Positions 1 through 9,145 are shown, counted from the stretch's first letter. The stretch: 64,000 nt of DNA from Novosphingobium sp. (GCA_017745295.1 JAGHZR010000003.1:62001-126000); one strand, 5' to 3'. Notes: a model not told the origin generated them from the letters alone. Numbers and translations: made by a program.

Positions 1-1822
1 CGCGGGCGAGGAATTCGGCCAGCTGCTCGTCGGTGTCGAAGAGCTTGGCCAGGCCGAACTCGTCGCCGCCGAGGCGCGCGGCGATCTCGTCCTCGCCGAT
101 CACCGACTGCAGGCGGCGGGCCAGTTCGGCCAGAACCACATCGCCCCAGGCATGGCCGTAAGTGTCGTTGATTTCCTTGAACCGGTCGAGGTCGATCGCG
201 GTCACGCCCAGGCGCTTGCCGTGGCGCGAGGCCTGGTCGAGCATCTCGTCGATCCACAGGTTGAAGCGCGTGCGGTTCGGCAGGCCGGTCAGCCCGTCGT
301 GCATCGCCATGTGGGCGATCTGCGCCTCGGACTCGTGCTGGCGGGTGATGTCGTCGAACGTCGAGACCCAGCCACCGCCCGGCATCGGCCGGCTGGCGAT
401 GGAGATGACCGTGCCGTCGGGATATTCCGACAGGATCGGCGGGTGGGACTCGGTCGCCAGGTTCTCGAGGATCGCCCGCTGCGAGACCTCAACCCGTTTC
501 GCGATCAGTTCGGGTGCGAAGCGAAAGGCGCTGCTGAGGCGGATCACTTCGGAAAGATGCATGCCCGGCAGCAGCGCTTCCGGTTCGAGGCCGTACATCT
601 CCATGTAGCGCGGATTGGAGAGAACGAGCTTCTCGTCCGCATCGAACAGGCAGAGGCCCTGGTGCATATGGCCAAGCGCCGCGTCGCGCTGGCGGCTTGC
701 CTCGGCGATGCGGTCCTGCGCTTCCTTGAAGCGGGACATGTCGCGGGTGATCTTGGCGAAGCCGATCGGCTGGCCCAGGTCGTCCAGCATGGTTTCCATC
801 GTCACGTGAGCCCAGAACCGGGTGCCGTCGCGGCGGACACGCCAGCCCTCGCCGTAGTAGCGGCCCTCGCTGCGCGCCTTGCCGAGGGCGATCCGGTCGC
901 GTTCAGCCTCGCGGTCTTCCGGGGTGTAGAAGCTGGAGAGGTGGAGGCCGAGCACTTCCGCTTCGGCATAGCCCTTGAGGCGCTGGGCACCGGCGTTCCA
1001 GTTGACGACCCGGCCTTCGAGATCGAGCATGTAGATCGCGCAGTCGGAAATGCCGCGCACGAGGAACGAGAAATTGCGCTCGCTCATGGCCAGGGCGGCG
1101 GCGGTGCGGCGGCTCACGAAGAGTGAGATCGCCGAAATCGCGATGAGCAGCAGGGTGACGGCGGTGACCGCAAGGGCCATTTCACGCGGGGAGATGAGCA
1201 GCTCGGGCGGTGCCGATCGCGTCGGGATCAGCGTCAGCCCGGTCATGCCGGTGAAGTGCAGGGCGACCACCGAGGCGGAAACCAGGCCGGTCGCCGCGAG
1301 CAGCCCGCGCAGGCGGCGGTCTTCGAGCACGAGGGCGAGCGCCGGGTAAAGCGGCAGCCAGGCAAGGACGATCGATGCCAGAATGAACCCCGGCTTCCAC
1401 GTCATGATGGCCGGAAGTTCCAGTGCCTGGGTGCCGGTATAGTGCATGGCGGCGATGCCCAATGCGGCCACCAGGGAAGCGGCGAGCAAGGCCGGACGAT
1501 TCAGCCCCTTCAGGGCAATGCCGAAGGCAAGGGCCAGCGCGACGATCGGGATCGCCAGCGACGTCAGGGTCAGGACCGGTTCGAAGCCGGTGATCATCTC
1601 CGGAGCATAGCCTTGCATGGCGACGAAATGGGTCGCCCAAATGCCGAATCCGGCGCTTGCGCCCGCCATGCAGCACCAGCGCCGTCGCGCCTTGCCCGCA
1701 CAGGACTGTGCCTGGCGCAGCAAGGCCAGGGCAGTCAAAGAAGAAAGCAGGCAGATCAACGCAGCGAGCACGACAAATTTCAGGTCATGCCCGTCGCGGA
1801 TGCAAAGATAGATATCGAACAC
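1..1822 (-). CDS. MHYT-PAS-PAS-GGDEF membrane signalling protein (3' end outside window)
   Basis: Read on the minus strand this frame stays open from a GTG at 1822 to the window edge, giving 607 codons of a longer protein. The first ~230 residues are an MHYT integral-membrane sensor: the start has the family's HDL, and the repeated W-A-T-H-F-V-A-M and A-M-H-Y-T motifs and several hydrophobic helices follow. Two PAS domains come next, then a GGDEF domain with an intact G-G-D-E-F active site near the edge. It should make cyclic-di-GMP in response to a membrane or PAS signal; an EAL domain often follows in this family but lies outside. An in-frame TAA at 1865-1867 bounds the start. It is divergent from the PilZ-XRE gene. 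Confidence 0.85.
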   Translation of the reverse strand, partial: MFDIYLCIRDGHDLKFVVLAALICLLSSLTALALLRQAQSCAGKARRRWCCMAGASAGFGIWATHFVAMQGYAPEMITGFEPVLTLTSLAIPIVALALAFGIALKGLNRPALLAASLVAALGIAAMHYTGTQALELPAIMTWKPGFILASIVLAWLPLYPALALVLEDRRLRGLLAATGLVSASVVALHFTGMTGLTLIPTRSAPPELLISPREMALAVTAVTLLLIAISAISLFVSRRTAAALAMSERNFSFLVRGISDCAIYMLDLEGRVVNWNAGAQRLKGYAEAEVLGLHLSSFYTPEDREAERDRIALGKARSEGRYYGEGWRVRRDGTRFWAHVTMETMLDDLGQPIGFAKITRDMSRFKEAQDRIAEASRQRDAALGHMHQGLCLFDADEKLVLSNPRYMEMYGLEPEALLPGMHLSEVIRLSSAFRFAPELIAKRVEVSQRAILENLATESHPPILSEYPDGTVISIASRPMPGGGWVSTFDDITRQHESEAQIAHMAMHDGLTGLPNRTRFNLWIDEMLDQASRHGKRLGVTAIDLDRFKEINDTYGHAWGDVVLAELARRLQSVIGEDEIAARLGGDEFGLAKLFDTDEQLAEFLAR

Positions 1823-1864
1823 CGCAACCCCGATTCTGTGCTCGAAAAAATACGGATATCCGGG

Positions 1865-1880
1865 TTAGCAATCGATTAAC
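1865..1880 (+). promoter_or_regulatory. CtrA-like box (TTAG-N7-TTAAC)
   Basis: TTAG, seven bases, then TTAAC differs by one base from the alphaproteobacterial CtrA consensus TTAA-N7-TTAAC. It lies 43 bp upstream of the MHYT-GGDEF start in the divergent promoter region. The match is seen directly; binding is inferred. Confidence 0.35.
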
Positions 1881-1896
1881 GCCGATTTCATCCCAA

Positions 1897-1925
1897 TTTG
1901 ACTTTTGGTACGCGATAAAGTCAAA
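1897..1925. repeat. Perfect 9-bp inverted repeat in the divergent promoter
   Basis: TTTGACTTT at 1897-1905 and AAAGTCAAA at 1917-1925 are perfect inverted arms around an 11-base spacer, centred between two divergent cyclic-di-GMP genes. It could be an operator or an RNA hairpin. There is no T-run typical of a terminator and no gene ends here, so an operator is the likelier reading. Confidence 0.4.
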
Positions 1926-1971
1926 CTGAGGGTTTCTGCGGATGGAACTCGGTAGAAAATTAGCCAAGATG

Positions 1972-1986
1972 CTAACCGATTCTTAA
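1972..1986 (-). promoter_or_regulatory. Second CtrA-like box (TTAA-N7-TTAG on minus strand)
   Basis: On the minus strand this reads TTAA, seven bases, TTAG, which is one base off the CtrA consensus. It lies 42-56 bp upstream of the PilZ-XRE start, so the two divergent genes each have a box at about the same distance. Confidence 0.3.
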
Positions 1987-2027
1987 TCCCTGTGCGGACA
2001 GGTTGCGATTCTCCTGGAGAATGCGCC

Positions 2028-2729
2028 ATGCCGATAGCGGCACACTTTGAAGAAAAGCTCACCGACAACGGTTTTGATGCCGGCCACGAGAGCGGCAGGC
2101 CGCGCGCTGCGCGCAAACGGCTGATGATCGAGACGCAGGGCGCCCTGCCGTCCGGCGTCGAGGCTCCGGTGACGATCCACAACTTCTCGGAAACCGGTCT
2201 CCTGCTGGAAACGCAGGTGGACATGGAGATCGACGAGGCACTCGATATCCTGCTGCCCGAGGCCGGGTTGACCCGTGCCCGTGTGGTCTGGGCCAGCGGG
2301 CGGCTCTATGGCTGCGCGTTCGACGTGCCGCTCCATCCTGCCGTGCTGAGCGCCGCGCAACTGCGAAGCGCCGTGCAGGAAGTCGATCTTGCACCCGCTC
2401 CGGCAGTTCCCACACCGGCTGCCATCGGCGGCGAGAGCTTCGGAGAGCGTCTCCATCGCCTGCGCAAGCTGCGCGGGTTCACCCAGGGCGAACTGGCCTC
2501 GCGCCTCGGCGTCAGCAAGCCGACCGTCTGGGCCTGGGAGCAGGGCCGCGCGCGCCCGATCGAGGAGCGCCTCGATGCCATTGCCGAGGAACTCGGCGTC
2601 ACCGCCGGGGAACTGCGGCCCGGACGCACCGTGGTCGGACTGCCCGAACTGATCGCCCGCTGCCGCGACCAGATCGCCGCCGCTGTCGAAACGAGTCCGG
2701 ACAAGGTCCGGATCATGATCGAACTCTGA
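2028..2729 (+). CDS. PilZ domain + XRE helix-turn-helix regulator
   Basis: A 233-residue protein. Residues ~20-115 resemble a PilZ domain: an N-terminal basic R-A-A-R-K-R stretch, then an N-F-S-E-T-G-L-L-L motif like the PilZ D/NxSxxG element that binds cyclic-di-GMP. Residues ~135-195 are an XRE-family helix-turn-helix with G-F-T-Q-G-E-L-A-S-R-L-G-V-S followed by W-E-Q-G. This suggests a DNA-binding regulator sensitive to cyclic-di-GMP, although ligand binding is inferred. ATG 2028 was chosen over an upstream in-frame GTG at 1992 because CTGGAGA sits seven bases before it. It is divergent from a GGDEF protein and upstream of another GGDEF-like gene. Confidence 0.8.
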   Translation: MPIAAHFEEKLTDNGFDAGHESGRPRAARKRLMIETQGALPSGVEAPVTIHNFSETGLLLETQVDMEIDEALDILLPEAGLTRARVVWASGRLYGCAFDVPLHPAVLSAAQLRSAVQEVDLAPAPAVPTPAAIGGESFGERLHRLRKLRGFTQGELASRLGVSKPTVWAWEQGRARPIEERLDAIAEELGVTAGELRPGRTVVGLPELIARCRDQIAAAVETSPDKVRIMIEL

Positions 2730-2834
2730 AGTATAAATTCGCCTCCATTTCCGTTCAAAAACAGGATTAACGCACTTTCCGACTCAATGCAGTGATGGTA
2801 AATGTATTGATAACAATAACTTGAAATTATGACG

Positions 2835-2855
2835 GGTTAGATAACGGGGCTAACC
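2835..2855. repeat. Inverted repeat upstream of the degenerate GGDEF gene
   Basis: GGTTAG at 2835-2840 and CTAACC at 2850-2855 are inverted around nine bases within an AT-rich 285-bp gap (2730-3014). The gap also holds TTGAAA- and TTGATA-like words, but no well-spaced -35/-10 pair was found. Confidence 0.3.
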
Positions 2856-3014
2856 TTGCTTGGTGGAAGTTATTGTCAGGGTCGCCGGAAATCGGAAGCC
2901 GAATGTTCGTGTGTCGACTTTTGGGCGCTCGGATGTCTGCTAACGCTGTTCCGAATCACGGCCCGATTTGCGTTGGATCGTTCTGCGATCCTCTGAATCC
3001 GGGGCATTACGAAG

Positions 3015-3911
3015 ATGGGCATGAATTTCACCGTTCAGGAGAGCTCCGCGCTGTACGGACTGCTGGCGGAAACATCGTCCGATATCATTCTCAAGACCGA
3101 TCGCGACGGCACGATCGTCCACGCCTCGCCCGGTATCCAGAAGCTGGGCGTGCAGCCGCTTGCGGAAGTCGGTCCGCATCTCCTCGATCTGGTGGCGGAG
3201 CCGGGGCGTGCTGCGGTCGCGGGCGCGTTGGAGGCTGCGATGGCCGGCGGTCAAAGCGTGCAGTGGGTGGAATTTCCTGCCCTCACCGCCGACGCCCGCG
3301 AAAGCTGGTTCGAGATCCGCATTCGCCCGCTGGCGGATGACGCCGGCGCGGTTTACGGCATGCTCGCGGTGATGCGCTCGATCGACGATCGCCGCGCCCT
3401 GCGCGATCAGCTGTTCGCGGCGACCTACACCGATCCCCTGACCCAGCTGACCAACCGCGCGGCGTTCATTTCCATGCTGGAGCACATGATCGCCCAGGGC
3501 ATGGACGGCTGCCTGGCGATGTTCAGCATCGATTTCTTCCGCACCATCAACATGAAGCACGGCCAGATCGTCGGTGACGAAGTGCTGCGCGTCTTTGCCG
3601 ACCTGCTGCGCGAAATGCTCCGGTCGGACGATATCATCTCGCGCATCGGCTCCGAGCGGTTTGCAGTGCTGTTGCCGCGCACGACTCCGGAGCAGGCGCA
3701 GGCCATTTGCGCGCGGGTGGTCGCGACTCTGGCCGAGCTTCGCCAGAAAGTCGGTGACAGCCGTCTCGCGATCACCACCAGCGGCAGCGTCGCGCGCATT
3801 GCCGACAGTATGGACAGCACCATCGAACGCGCCGAACTGGCGCTGTTCTGCGCCAAGGCCAAGGGCCGCAATCGCCTGGAAATGGAAAAGCCCCGCCGCG
3901 TTATTGCCTGA
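3015..3911 (+). CDS. PAS domain + degenerate GGDEF protein
   Basis: A 298-residue soluble protein: PAS domain at about residues 10-125 (S-S-D-I-I-L-K-T-D-R-D-G-T-I-V), then a GGDEF-family domain from ~135 with D-P-L-T-Q-L-T-N-R near its start. The active-site loop reads G-S-E-R-F at residues 212-216 instead of G-G-D/E-E-F, and the metal-site region reads S-I-D-F-F-R-T-I-N-M. Diguanylate cyclase activity is therefore unlikely. The domain may bind GTP or a partner instead. ATG 3021 is an alternative start, with GAAG six bases upstream. Its neighbours are other cyclic-di-GMP proteins. Confidence 0.85.
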   Translation: MGMNFTVQESSALYGLLAETSSDIILKTDRDGTIVHASPGIQKLGVQPLAEVGPHLLDLVAEPGRAAVAGALEAAMAGGQSVQWVEFPALTADARESWFEIRIRPLADDAGAVYGMLAVMRSIDDRRALRDQLFAATYTDPLTQLTNRAAFISMLEHMIAQGMDGCLAMFSIDFFRTINMKHGQIVGDEVLRVFADLLREMLRSDDIISRIGSERFAVLLPRTTPEQAQAICARVVATLAELRQKVGDSRLAITTSGSVARIADSMDSTIERAELALFCAKAKGRNRLEMEKPRRVIA

Positions 3912-3964
3912 GATCTGCGAAATCGGGTCGAGGCACCGAAGCGCGCTTCCCCAGTCGCGCCGCT

Positions 3965-4120
3965 TCATCCCCTGTTTTCCGCTTCGAGCTGCCCGGCAGC
4001 GCGTTCCGCCATGGCCTTGGTGTGAGGAAGCCACGGGTCGGTTGGCGTGCCCGCGACCGGCACGGCCCCCAGGCCGCGAACCACCTCGGCCGCTGCCGAC
4101 GACGGCACGAGTGCCCGCAC
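3965..4120 (-). CDS. Possible small ORF or gene remnant downstream of cytochrome P460
   Basis: A GTG at 4120 opens a 51-codon frame ending at 3965-3967. It is in the same frame as the P460 gene, and the frame stays open for about 68 codons after the P460 stop. Third positions are mostly G or C (roughly 78 percent by eye), as in neighbouring genes, and the composition looks protein-like. No family was recognised and no clear ribosome-binding site is visible. It may be a decayed C-terminal fragment or chance. Confidence 0.2.
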   Translation of the reverse strand: MRALVPSSAAAEVVRGLGAVPVAGTPTDPWLPHTKAMAERAAGQLEAENRG

Positions 4121-4171
4121 TTTGCATCCGCCCGCCGCGCAGGGACAGAGGAATGTCGGGGGGCTCGGCCG

Positions 4172-4696
4172 TCAATGGGAATAGGCGGTGAAGACCTGAT
4201 CTGAACCGGTATCGAGCTTTGCGTGGCAGGCGAAGCAGGAACGGGTCAGGGCTTGGCTCGGGTTCGCCTTGCCGTTGTCGAATTGGCCGTAGCCCCAGCC
4301 GCCGCTGGCCGCGTAGAGCCGGGAATCCTTCACGCTGACCTGCACATTGGTCGGCGCTCCGGCCACGAAGGACTGCGGTGCGGGAAATACCGCGTCGTTG
4401 CGGGGAGAGGATTCGTATTGCCAGGCGAGCCGGACGATCACCGCGCCGTCAGGGAAGGGACGCTTGCCCTCGCGATAGGCCCTGATGGCGATGTCGTTGC
4501 CGAGAATGGCGCGGATGTCGTTGTTCTTGCCTGCCTCATGCGCGACGCTGATGAGCTTCCAGTCGCGGTATCCCTTGGGCAGCTTCACGCCGTAGACCGG
4601 CGAGACGTTCGCGTCCTTGCCGCGCGCGGCGACCACGGTGGACAGGCCGAGCAGGGCTGCGGCAGCTGCGAGGCAGCAGGAGGAGATCCGGATCAT
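4172..4696 (-). CDS. Cytochrome P460 family protein
   Basis: A 174-residue secreted protein with an N-terminal signal peptide (hydrophobic run A-A-A-A-A-L-L-G-L). A C-x-x-C-H haem-c motif (C154, C157, H158) lies near the C-terminus, the usual place in the P460 fold, which covers mono-haem periplasmic oxidases of hydroxylamine and related electron-transfer proteins. The substrate is not predictable. It overlaps the upstream hydrolase by four bases (ATGA), so the two are translationally coupled. Length is normal for the family. Confidence 0.8.
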   Translation of the reverse strand: MIRISSCCLAAAAALLGLSTVVAARGKDANVSPVYGVKLPKGYRDWKLISVAHEAGKNNDIRAILGNDIAIRAYREGKRPFPDGAVIVRLAWQYESSPRNDAVFPAPQSFVAGAPTNVQVSVKDSRLYAASGGWGYGQFDNGKANPSQALTRSCFACHAKLDTGSDQVFTAYSH

Positions 4697-5739
4697 CCGG
4701 CCAGCTTTCCGGCATCGAGCACGGCCTTGGCAAAGGCCTCCGGCGCTTCCTGTGGCAGGTTGTGGCCGATGCCGCCGGAGATCAGGCGGTACTCGTAGGG
4801 GCCGCTGAACTTCGCGCGATAGGCGGCGGCGGGGGGATGGGGGGCGCCGTTCGCGTCGCCTTCCATGGTGATCGTCGGCACGGTGAGGACCGGCCCGGCG
4901 GCCAGTCGCGCCTCGGCGGCGTCATATTGGGCTTCGCCCTGAGCGAGGCCGAGCCGCCAGCGGTAATTGTGGATCACGATGGCGACATGGTCCGGATTGG
5001 CGAAGGAACTGGCCGACCGGTCGTACGTAGCGTCGTCGAAGTTCCATCGGGGCGAGGCCTGCTGCCAGATCAGCCGGTTGAAGGCCTTGGTGTTCTCGGC
5101 ATAGCCCTGCTGGCCGCGGTCGGTGGCGAAATAGAACTGATACCACCATTGCAGCTCGGCCTGGGGCGGCAGCGGCTTGGCGTTCCCGGCCTGGCTGCCG
5201 ATCAGGTAGCCGCTGACCGAGACCAGCGCCTTGCAGCGTTCGGGCCAGAGCGCCGCCATGATGTCGGCGGTGCGGGCGCCCCAGTCGAAGCCGGCGACGA
5301 TCGCCTGGCGGATGCCCAGCGCGTCCATCAGCGCGAGACCGTCCGCCGCCAGCGCGGCTTGCTGGCCGTTGCGCAGGGTCGCGGCCGAGCGGAAGACGGT
5401 GGTGCCGTATCCGCGCAAGTAAGGCACGATCACGCGGTGGCCCTGCGCCGCCAGGATCGGCGCGACTTCGGCGAAGGCGTAGATGTCGTAAGGCCAGCCG
5501 TGGAACAGCAGGACCGGCTGTCCTGACGATGGCCCCATTTCGACATAGCCGATATCGAGCACGCCCGCGGCGATCTGGCGGATCGGGCCGAAAGAGCCTG
5601 GCGTAGCGCTGCGTGCCGCTTTGGTGGCAGCGGAGGCCATGGTGGGCGCAAGGCCGCTCAGGAAAGCGGCGGCCAGCGCGGCCGTGCCGGATACGAATTC
5701 GCGGCGGCGCGGATGGGTAAGGGCGGGTTCTTCCTTCAT
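4693..5739 (-). CDS. Tat-exported alpha/beta hydrolase, epoxide hydrolase-like
   Basis: A 348-residue protein with a twin-arginine signal (R-R-R-E-F at residues 11-15, then a long alanine-rich core). The alpha/beta-hydrolase core shows the H-G-W-P oxyanion motif (80-83), nucleophile aspartate D152 in G-F-D-W-G-A, and a catalytic histidine near 326 in G-I-G-H-N-L. An aspartate nucleophile with HGWP is typical of epoxide hydrolases and related dehalogenases. The start at 5739 is set by AGGAG seven bases upstream; the frame itself is open to 5859. It follows the LysR gene on the same strand and overlaps the P460 gene, so a periplasmic oxidation/hydrolysis unit is plausible. Confidence 0.82.
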   Translation of the reverse strand: MKEEPALTHPRRREFVSGTAALAAAFLSGLAPTMASAATKAARSATPGSFGPIRQIAAGVLDIGYVEMGPSSGQPVLLFHGWPYDIYAFAEVAPILAAQGHRVIVPYLRGYGTTVFRSAATLRNGQQAALAADGLALMDALGIRQAIVAGFDWGARTADIMAALWPERCKALVSVSGYLIGSQAGNAKPLPPQAELQWWYQFYFATDRGQQGYAENTKAFNRLIWQQASPRWNFDDATYDRSASSFANPDHVAIVIHNYRWRLGLAQGEAQYDAAEARLAAGPVLTVPTITMEGDANGAPHPPAAAYRAKFSGPYEYRLISGGIGHNLPQEAPEAFAKAVLDAGKLAG

Positions 5740-5794
5740 GGCGGGCTCCTTGCTACGCGAAATCGACATAGGCGCCCGCCGCGTGGATCGCCCG

Positions 5795-6730
5795 TTAGTT
5801 GGCGTGAGGTCCTGTGAGGCCCTGGCGGTTTTCCCGCCCGCGTGCATGATCGCGGACAAGATCGATGAACAGCCGCAGCTTGGCCGGAACGTGGCGGCGC
5901 CCGGAATAGTAGAGGCAGAGTGGCGGTTCTTCGGGCATCCAGTCCCTCAGCATCGGCGTCAACCGGCCTGCCCGGACATGCGGTGCGGCGGTCTCTTCGG
6001 CAAGATAGGCCAGCCCCATTCCCGCCAGCGCGGCATCGAGCATCAGCCCGCTGTCGTCGAGGATCAGGCGGCCCGGAACGTCCAGCGCAAGCCGCTCGTC
6101 GCCGCGCGCGAATTCCCAGTGGTAGAGGCGCCCGCTGCCCATGCGGTAACCGATGCACTCATGCGCGAGCAGGTCTCGCGGGGCGATCGGCAGGGGTCGG
6201 TCGCGTAGATAGTCCGGCGAACCGACGACGACGAGGCGCACTTCGGGGATGATGGGCACGGCGATCATGTCGGGCGGCACGCTGTCCCGCAGGCGGACCC
6301 CGGCATCGAAGCCCTTGCCGATCACGTCGACCAGCGCCGCTTCGCCGACGATCTCCACTTTCATGCGGGGATAGCGGTTCAGATAGTCGCGGATCAGCGG
6401 CGCCATGACGAAGCGGGCCGCGCCCGGCGCCATGTTCAGCCGCAGCAGGCCCGAAGGCTCGCCCAGATGCTCTCCCGCGTTTTCGATCGCACTGTCGATC
6501 GCGGCGAGGGCGGGGAGGATTTCCTCGAGGAACTGCGTGCCTGCCGCGGTGAGCACGACGCTGCGCGTGGTGCGGTTGAACAGCCGCAGGTTCAACCGCT
6601 CCTCCAGCGCGGCGACGGCATGGCTCAGGCCGGATGAGGAAACTTCGAGTTCACGCGCCGCCGCGCGAAACCCGCTGCGCCGGGCAACCGTGGCGAAGGC
6701 TTCGAGTTCGGCGAGACTGGCCTTAGTCAT
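5795..6730 (-). CDS. LysR-family transcriptional regulator
   Basis: A 311-residue protein with the LysR winged helix at residues 1-62 (L-E-A-F-A-T-V-A-R-R-S-G-F-R-A-A-A-R-E-L, then L-F-N-R-T-T-R) and a periplasmic-binding-like effector domain from ~90 (M-A-P-G-A-A-R-F). It resembles the CrgA-like LysR subgroup common in proteobacteria. It diverges from the aldehyde dehydrogenase gene across a 92-bp gap with an inverted repeat, and precedes the hydrolase-P460 pair, so it could control both directions. The effector is unknown. Confidence 0.88.
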   Translation of the reverse strand: MTKASLAELEAFATVARRSGFRAAARELEVSSSGLSHAVAALEERLNLRLFNRTTRSVVLTAAGTQFLEEILPALAAIDSAIENAGEHLGEPSGLLRLNMAPGAARFVMAPLIRDYLNRYPRMKVEIVGEAALVDVIGKGFDAGVRLRDSVPPDMIAVPIIPEVRLVVVGSPDYLRDRPLPIAPRDLLAHECIGYRMGSGRLYHWEFARGDERLALDVPGRLILDDSGLMLDAALAGMGLAYLAEETAAPHVRAGRLTPMLRDWMPEEPPLCLYYSGRRHVPAKLRLFIDLVRDHARGRENRQGLTGPHAN

Positions 6731-6756
6731 TGCGCAATTTTCCTCATCAACCTGTG

Positions 6757-6783
6757 CCTGATTGAACTTCTAATCGGATCAGG
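6757..6783. promoter_or_regulatory. Candidate LysR operator
   Basis: CCTGAT at 6757-6762 and ATCAGG at 6778-6783 form an inverted repeat, with a nested GATT/AATC dyad inside. It lies between the divergent LysR gene and the aldehyde dehydrogenase start, which is where LysR proteins usually bind. Confidence 0.4.
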
Positions 6784-6822
6784 GGCAGCAATCCATATCG
6801 TCGATGACGAATGGAGACGACT

Positions 6823-8247
6823 ATGCGCGACATCGAGAGAATCTACATCGACGGGGCTTTCGTGACGCCGCACGGCAGCGAACGCTTCGATCTCTTCAAC
6901 CCCGAGACGGAAGAACGGATCGGCTCCGTCCGCCTTGGCGACAGGGAGGATTTGCGCCTTGCCGTCGCGGCGGCCAAGCGGGCGTTCCCGGCCATGGCCC
7001 GCACCACGAAGGTGGAGCGGATCGCCATGCTCCACCGGCTGCGCGATGCGGTGACGGCCCGGCGCGACGACCTGATCGCCGCGATGACCGAGGAATATGG
7101 CGCACCGGCCTATTTCAGCGGATTCTCGGTGCAGAACACCGCCTCGATCTTTGAGGTCATGGCCGCCTCGGTCGAGGATTATGCCTTCGAGCGGACCGCC
7201 GGTTCCAGCGCAGTGACGATGCTGCCGCTCGGCGTGGTCGGGGCGATCACCCCCTGGAACAGTAACTTCGGCTTCATCGCCACCAAGCTGGCCCACGCGA
7301 TCGGCTCGGGATCGACGATCGTCATCAAGCCTGCCGAACAGAGCGCGATACAGACGCAGGTTCTGCTCGAATGCTTGCATGAGGCGGGGCTGCCGAAGGG
7401 CGTGCTCAATATGGTGAACGGCACCGGAGCGGATGTCGGCGCGGCGCTGACGGCGCATCCCGACGTGGCGCTGATCACGTTCACCGGCTCGACCCCGGCC
7501 GCGAAGATCATCCAGCGGTCGGCGCTGGAGACGATGAAGCGGCTGGTGCTGGAACTAGGCGGCAAGAGCCCGACGATCATCCTCGACGATGCCGATCTCG
7601 ACGCCGCGCTCCCCATCGCGCTGATGAGCGGTTTTGCCAATAGCGGCCAGGCCTGCGTAGCCGGATCGCGCATCCTCGTGCCGCGCGCGCGGCGGGAGGA
7701 GATCGTCATGCGTCTGAAGCGGGAGGCCGAGCGCTTCAAGGTCGGTGCCCCCGACGATCCCGAAGTGCGCATCGGTCCGCTTGCCAATGCCGCGCACTGG
7801 GAGCGCGTGCAGTCGTATATCCGGCTCGGACAGGAGGAAGGCGCGACCCTGCTGACCGGCGGCGAAGGGCGGCCTGACGGGATGGACCGGGGCTGGTTCG
7901 CAAGACCGACGATCTTCACCGATGTCGCCAATTCGATGCGCATCGCCCGCGAGGAGATCTTCGGCCCGGTGCTGAGCGTCATCGCTTACGACGACGAGGC
8001 CGATGCCGTGGCCATCGCCAACGATTCCGACTTCGGGCTTCAGGCCTATGTCCTTTCCGCCGACGAAGGCCGCGCCTTGCGTGTGGCGCGGCAACTGATC
8101 GCCGGGCGCGTCGTCGTCAACGGCGCGCCGCACGATCCCCGCGCGCCGTTCGGGGGTTTTCGCCAGTCCGGCATCGGGCGCGAGATCGGCGCCTATGGCC
8201 TCGACGCTTTCCTCGAACCGCGCGCGATCCTCAAGCCCGCCGCCTGA
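6823..8247 (+). CDS. NAD(P)-dependent aldehyde dehydrogenase
   Basis: A 474-residue ALDH-superfamily enzyme that oxidises an aldehyde to an acid with NAD(P). The oxyanion asparagine is N146 (P-W-N), the general base E244 in E-L-G-G-K-S-P, and the nucleophile C278 in [11 protein letters not shown] 6823 is preferred to the in-frame ATG at 6811 because GGAG lies six bases before it. The SDR gene follows 28 bp downstream on the same strand, and a LysR regulator is divergent. Together this suggests a small inducible alcohol/aldehyde catabolic unit; the natural substrate cannot be told. Confidence 0.9.
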   Translation: MRDIERIYIDGAFVTPHGSERFDLFNPETEERIGSVRLGDREDLRLAVAAAKRAFPAMARTTKVERIAMLHRLRDAVTARRDDLIAAMTEEYGAPAYFSGFSVQNTASIFEVMAASVEDYAFERTAGSSAVTMLPLGVVGAITPWNSNFGFIATKLAHAIGSGSTIVIKPAEQSAIQTQVLLECLHEAGLPKGVLNMVNGTGADVGAALTAHPDVALITFTGSTPAAKIIQRSALETMKRLVLELGGKSPTIILDDADLDAALPIALMSGFANSGQACVAGSRILVPRARREEIVMRLKREAERFKVGAPDDPEVRIGPLANAAHWERVQSYIRLGQEEGATLLTGGEGRPDGMDRGWFARPTIFTDVANSMRIAREEIFGPVLSVIAYDDEADAVAIANDSDFGLQAYVLSADEGRALRVARQLIAGRVVVNGAPHDPRAPFGGFRQSGIGREIGAYGLDAFLEPRAILKPAA

Positions 8248-8275
8248 TTTCTCTTCTCAATCGAAAGCAAACGAC

Positions 8276-9145
8276 ATGCCGAAAACCTGGATCATCACCG
8301 GAAGCGCGCGCGGACTTGGCCGCGCCGTCCTGACCGCCGTACTGGAAAGCGGTGACAACGTGCTCGCCACCGCGCGCGACGTGGCGCAGCTGGCCGACCT
8401 CAAGGCGCTTTACGGCGACCGCCTCGAACCTTTCGCGCTCGATGTGACCGACGAGGCCCGCACTGCCGAGGCCGCGAAGGCGGCGATCGCCGTCTTCGGG
8501 CGCATCGACGTGCTGGTGAACAACGCGGGCTACGGCCATTTCGAAGCCTTCGAGCAGAAATCGTCCACCGATTTCCGCGCCGAAGTGGAGACCAACCTGT
8601 TCGGCGTCGTCAACATGACCCGCGCGGTGTTGCCCTTCATGCGGGAGAACCGGGCGGGGCACATTCTCAATGTCTCGTCGGTCGGGGGCCGGGTCGGCAC
8701 GCCGGGCCTTGCCGCCTATCAGGCCGCGAAATGGGCGGTGGGCGGCTTTACCGAAGTGCTGCGCGGCGAGGTCGCCCCTCTCGGCATCCGCATCGTGTCG
8801 CTGGAGCCGGGCGGGATGCGCACGGACTGGGCCGAAACCGCGGGCCATGCCGCTGCCGACGCGGTGCTGCCGGACTATGCCGAAACGGTCGGCGCGACAC
8901 TCGCGCGGATCAGGGCCTATGCGGGCAACGAAGTCGGCGACCCGGCGCGAACCGCGCAAGTGATCCTCGCCCTTTCACGCCGCGAAGAAGTCCCGGCCCA
9001 TCTGGTGCTCGGCACCGATGCGCTGGCCTCGTTCGATGCCGCCGACAGCCTGCGCCGCCAGGATCACGCACGGTGGCTGCCGGTCAGCCGCGCAACCGTA
9101 TTCGGCGGTCCCGAGGGCGAGGCACTCGCCGCCCTATTGCCCTGA
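8276..9145 (+). CDS. Short-chain dehydrogenase/reductase (SDR)
   Basis: A 289-residue classical SDR. The cofactor-binding T-G-S-A-R-G-L-G is at residues 8-15, N-N-A-G at 82-85, and the catalytic residues are Ser134/135, Tyr148 and Lys152 (Y-Q-A-A-K). The C-terminus is longer than a minimal 250-residue SDR. ATG 8276 starts exactly at the conserved beta strand before the glycine motif; the in-frame codons from 8195 overlap the ALDH gene and are unlikely to be used. It is probably co-transcribed with the ALDH. Confidence 0.9.
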   Translation: MPKTWIITGSARGLGRAVLTAVLESGDNVLATARDVAQLADLKALYGDRLEPFALDVTDEARTAEAAKAAIAVFGRIDVLVNNAGYGHFEAFEQKSSTDFRAEVETNLFGVVNMTRAVLPFMRENRAGHILNVSSVGGRVGTPGLAAYQAAKWAVGGFTEVLRGEVAPLGIRIVSLEPGGMRTDWAETAGHAAADAVLPDYAETVGATLARIRAYAGNEVGDPARTAQVILALSRREEVPAHLVLGTDALASFDAADSLRRQDHARWLPVSRATVFGGPEGEALAALLP

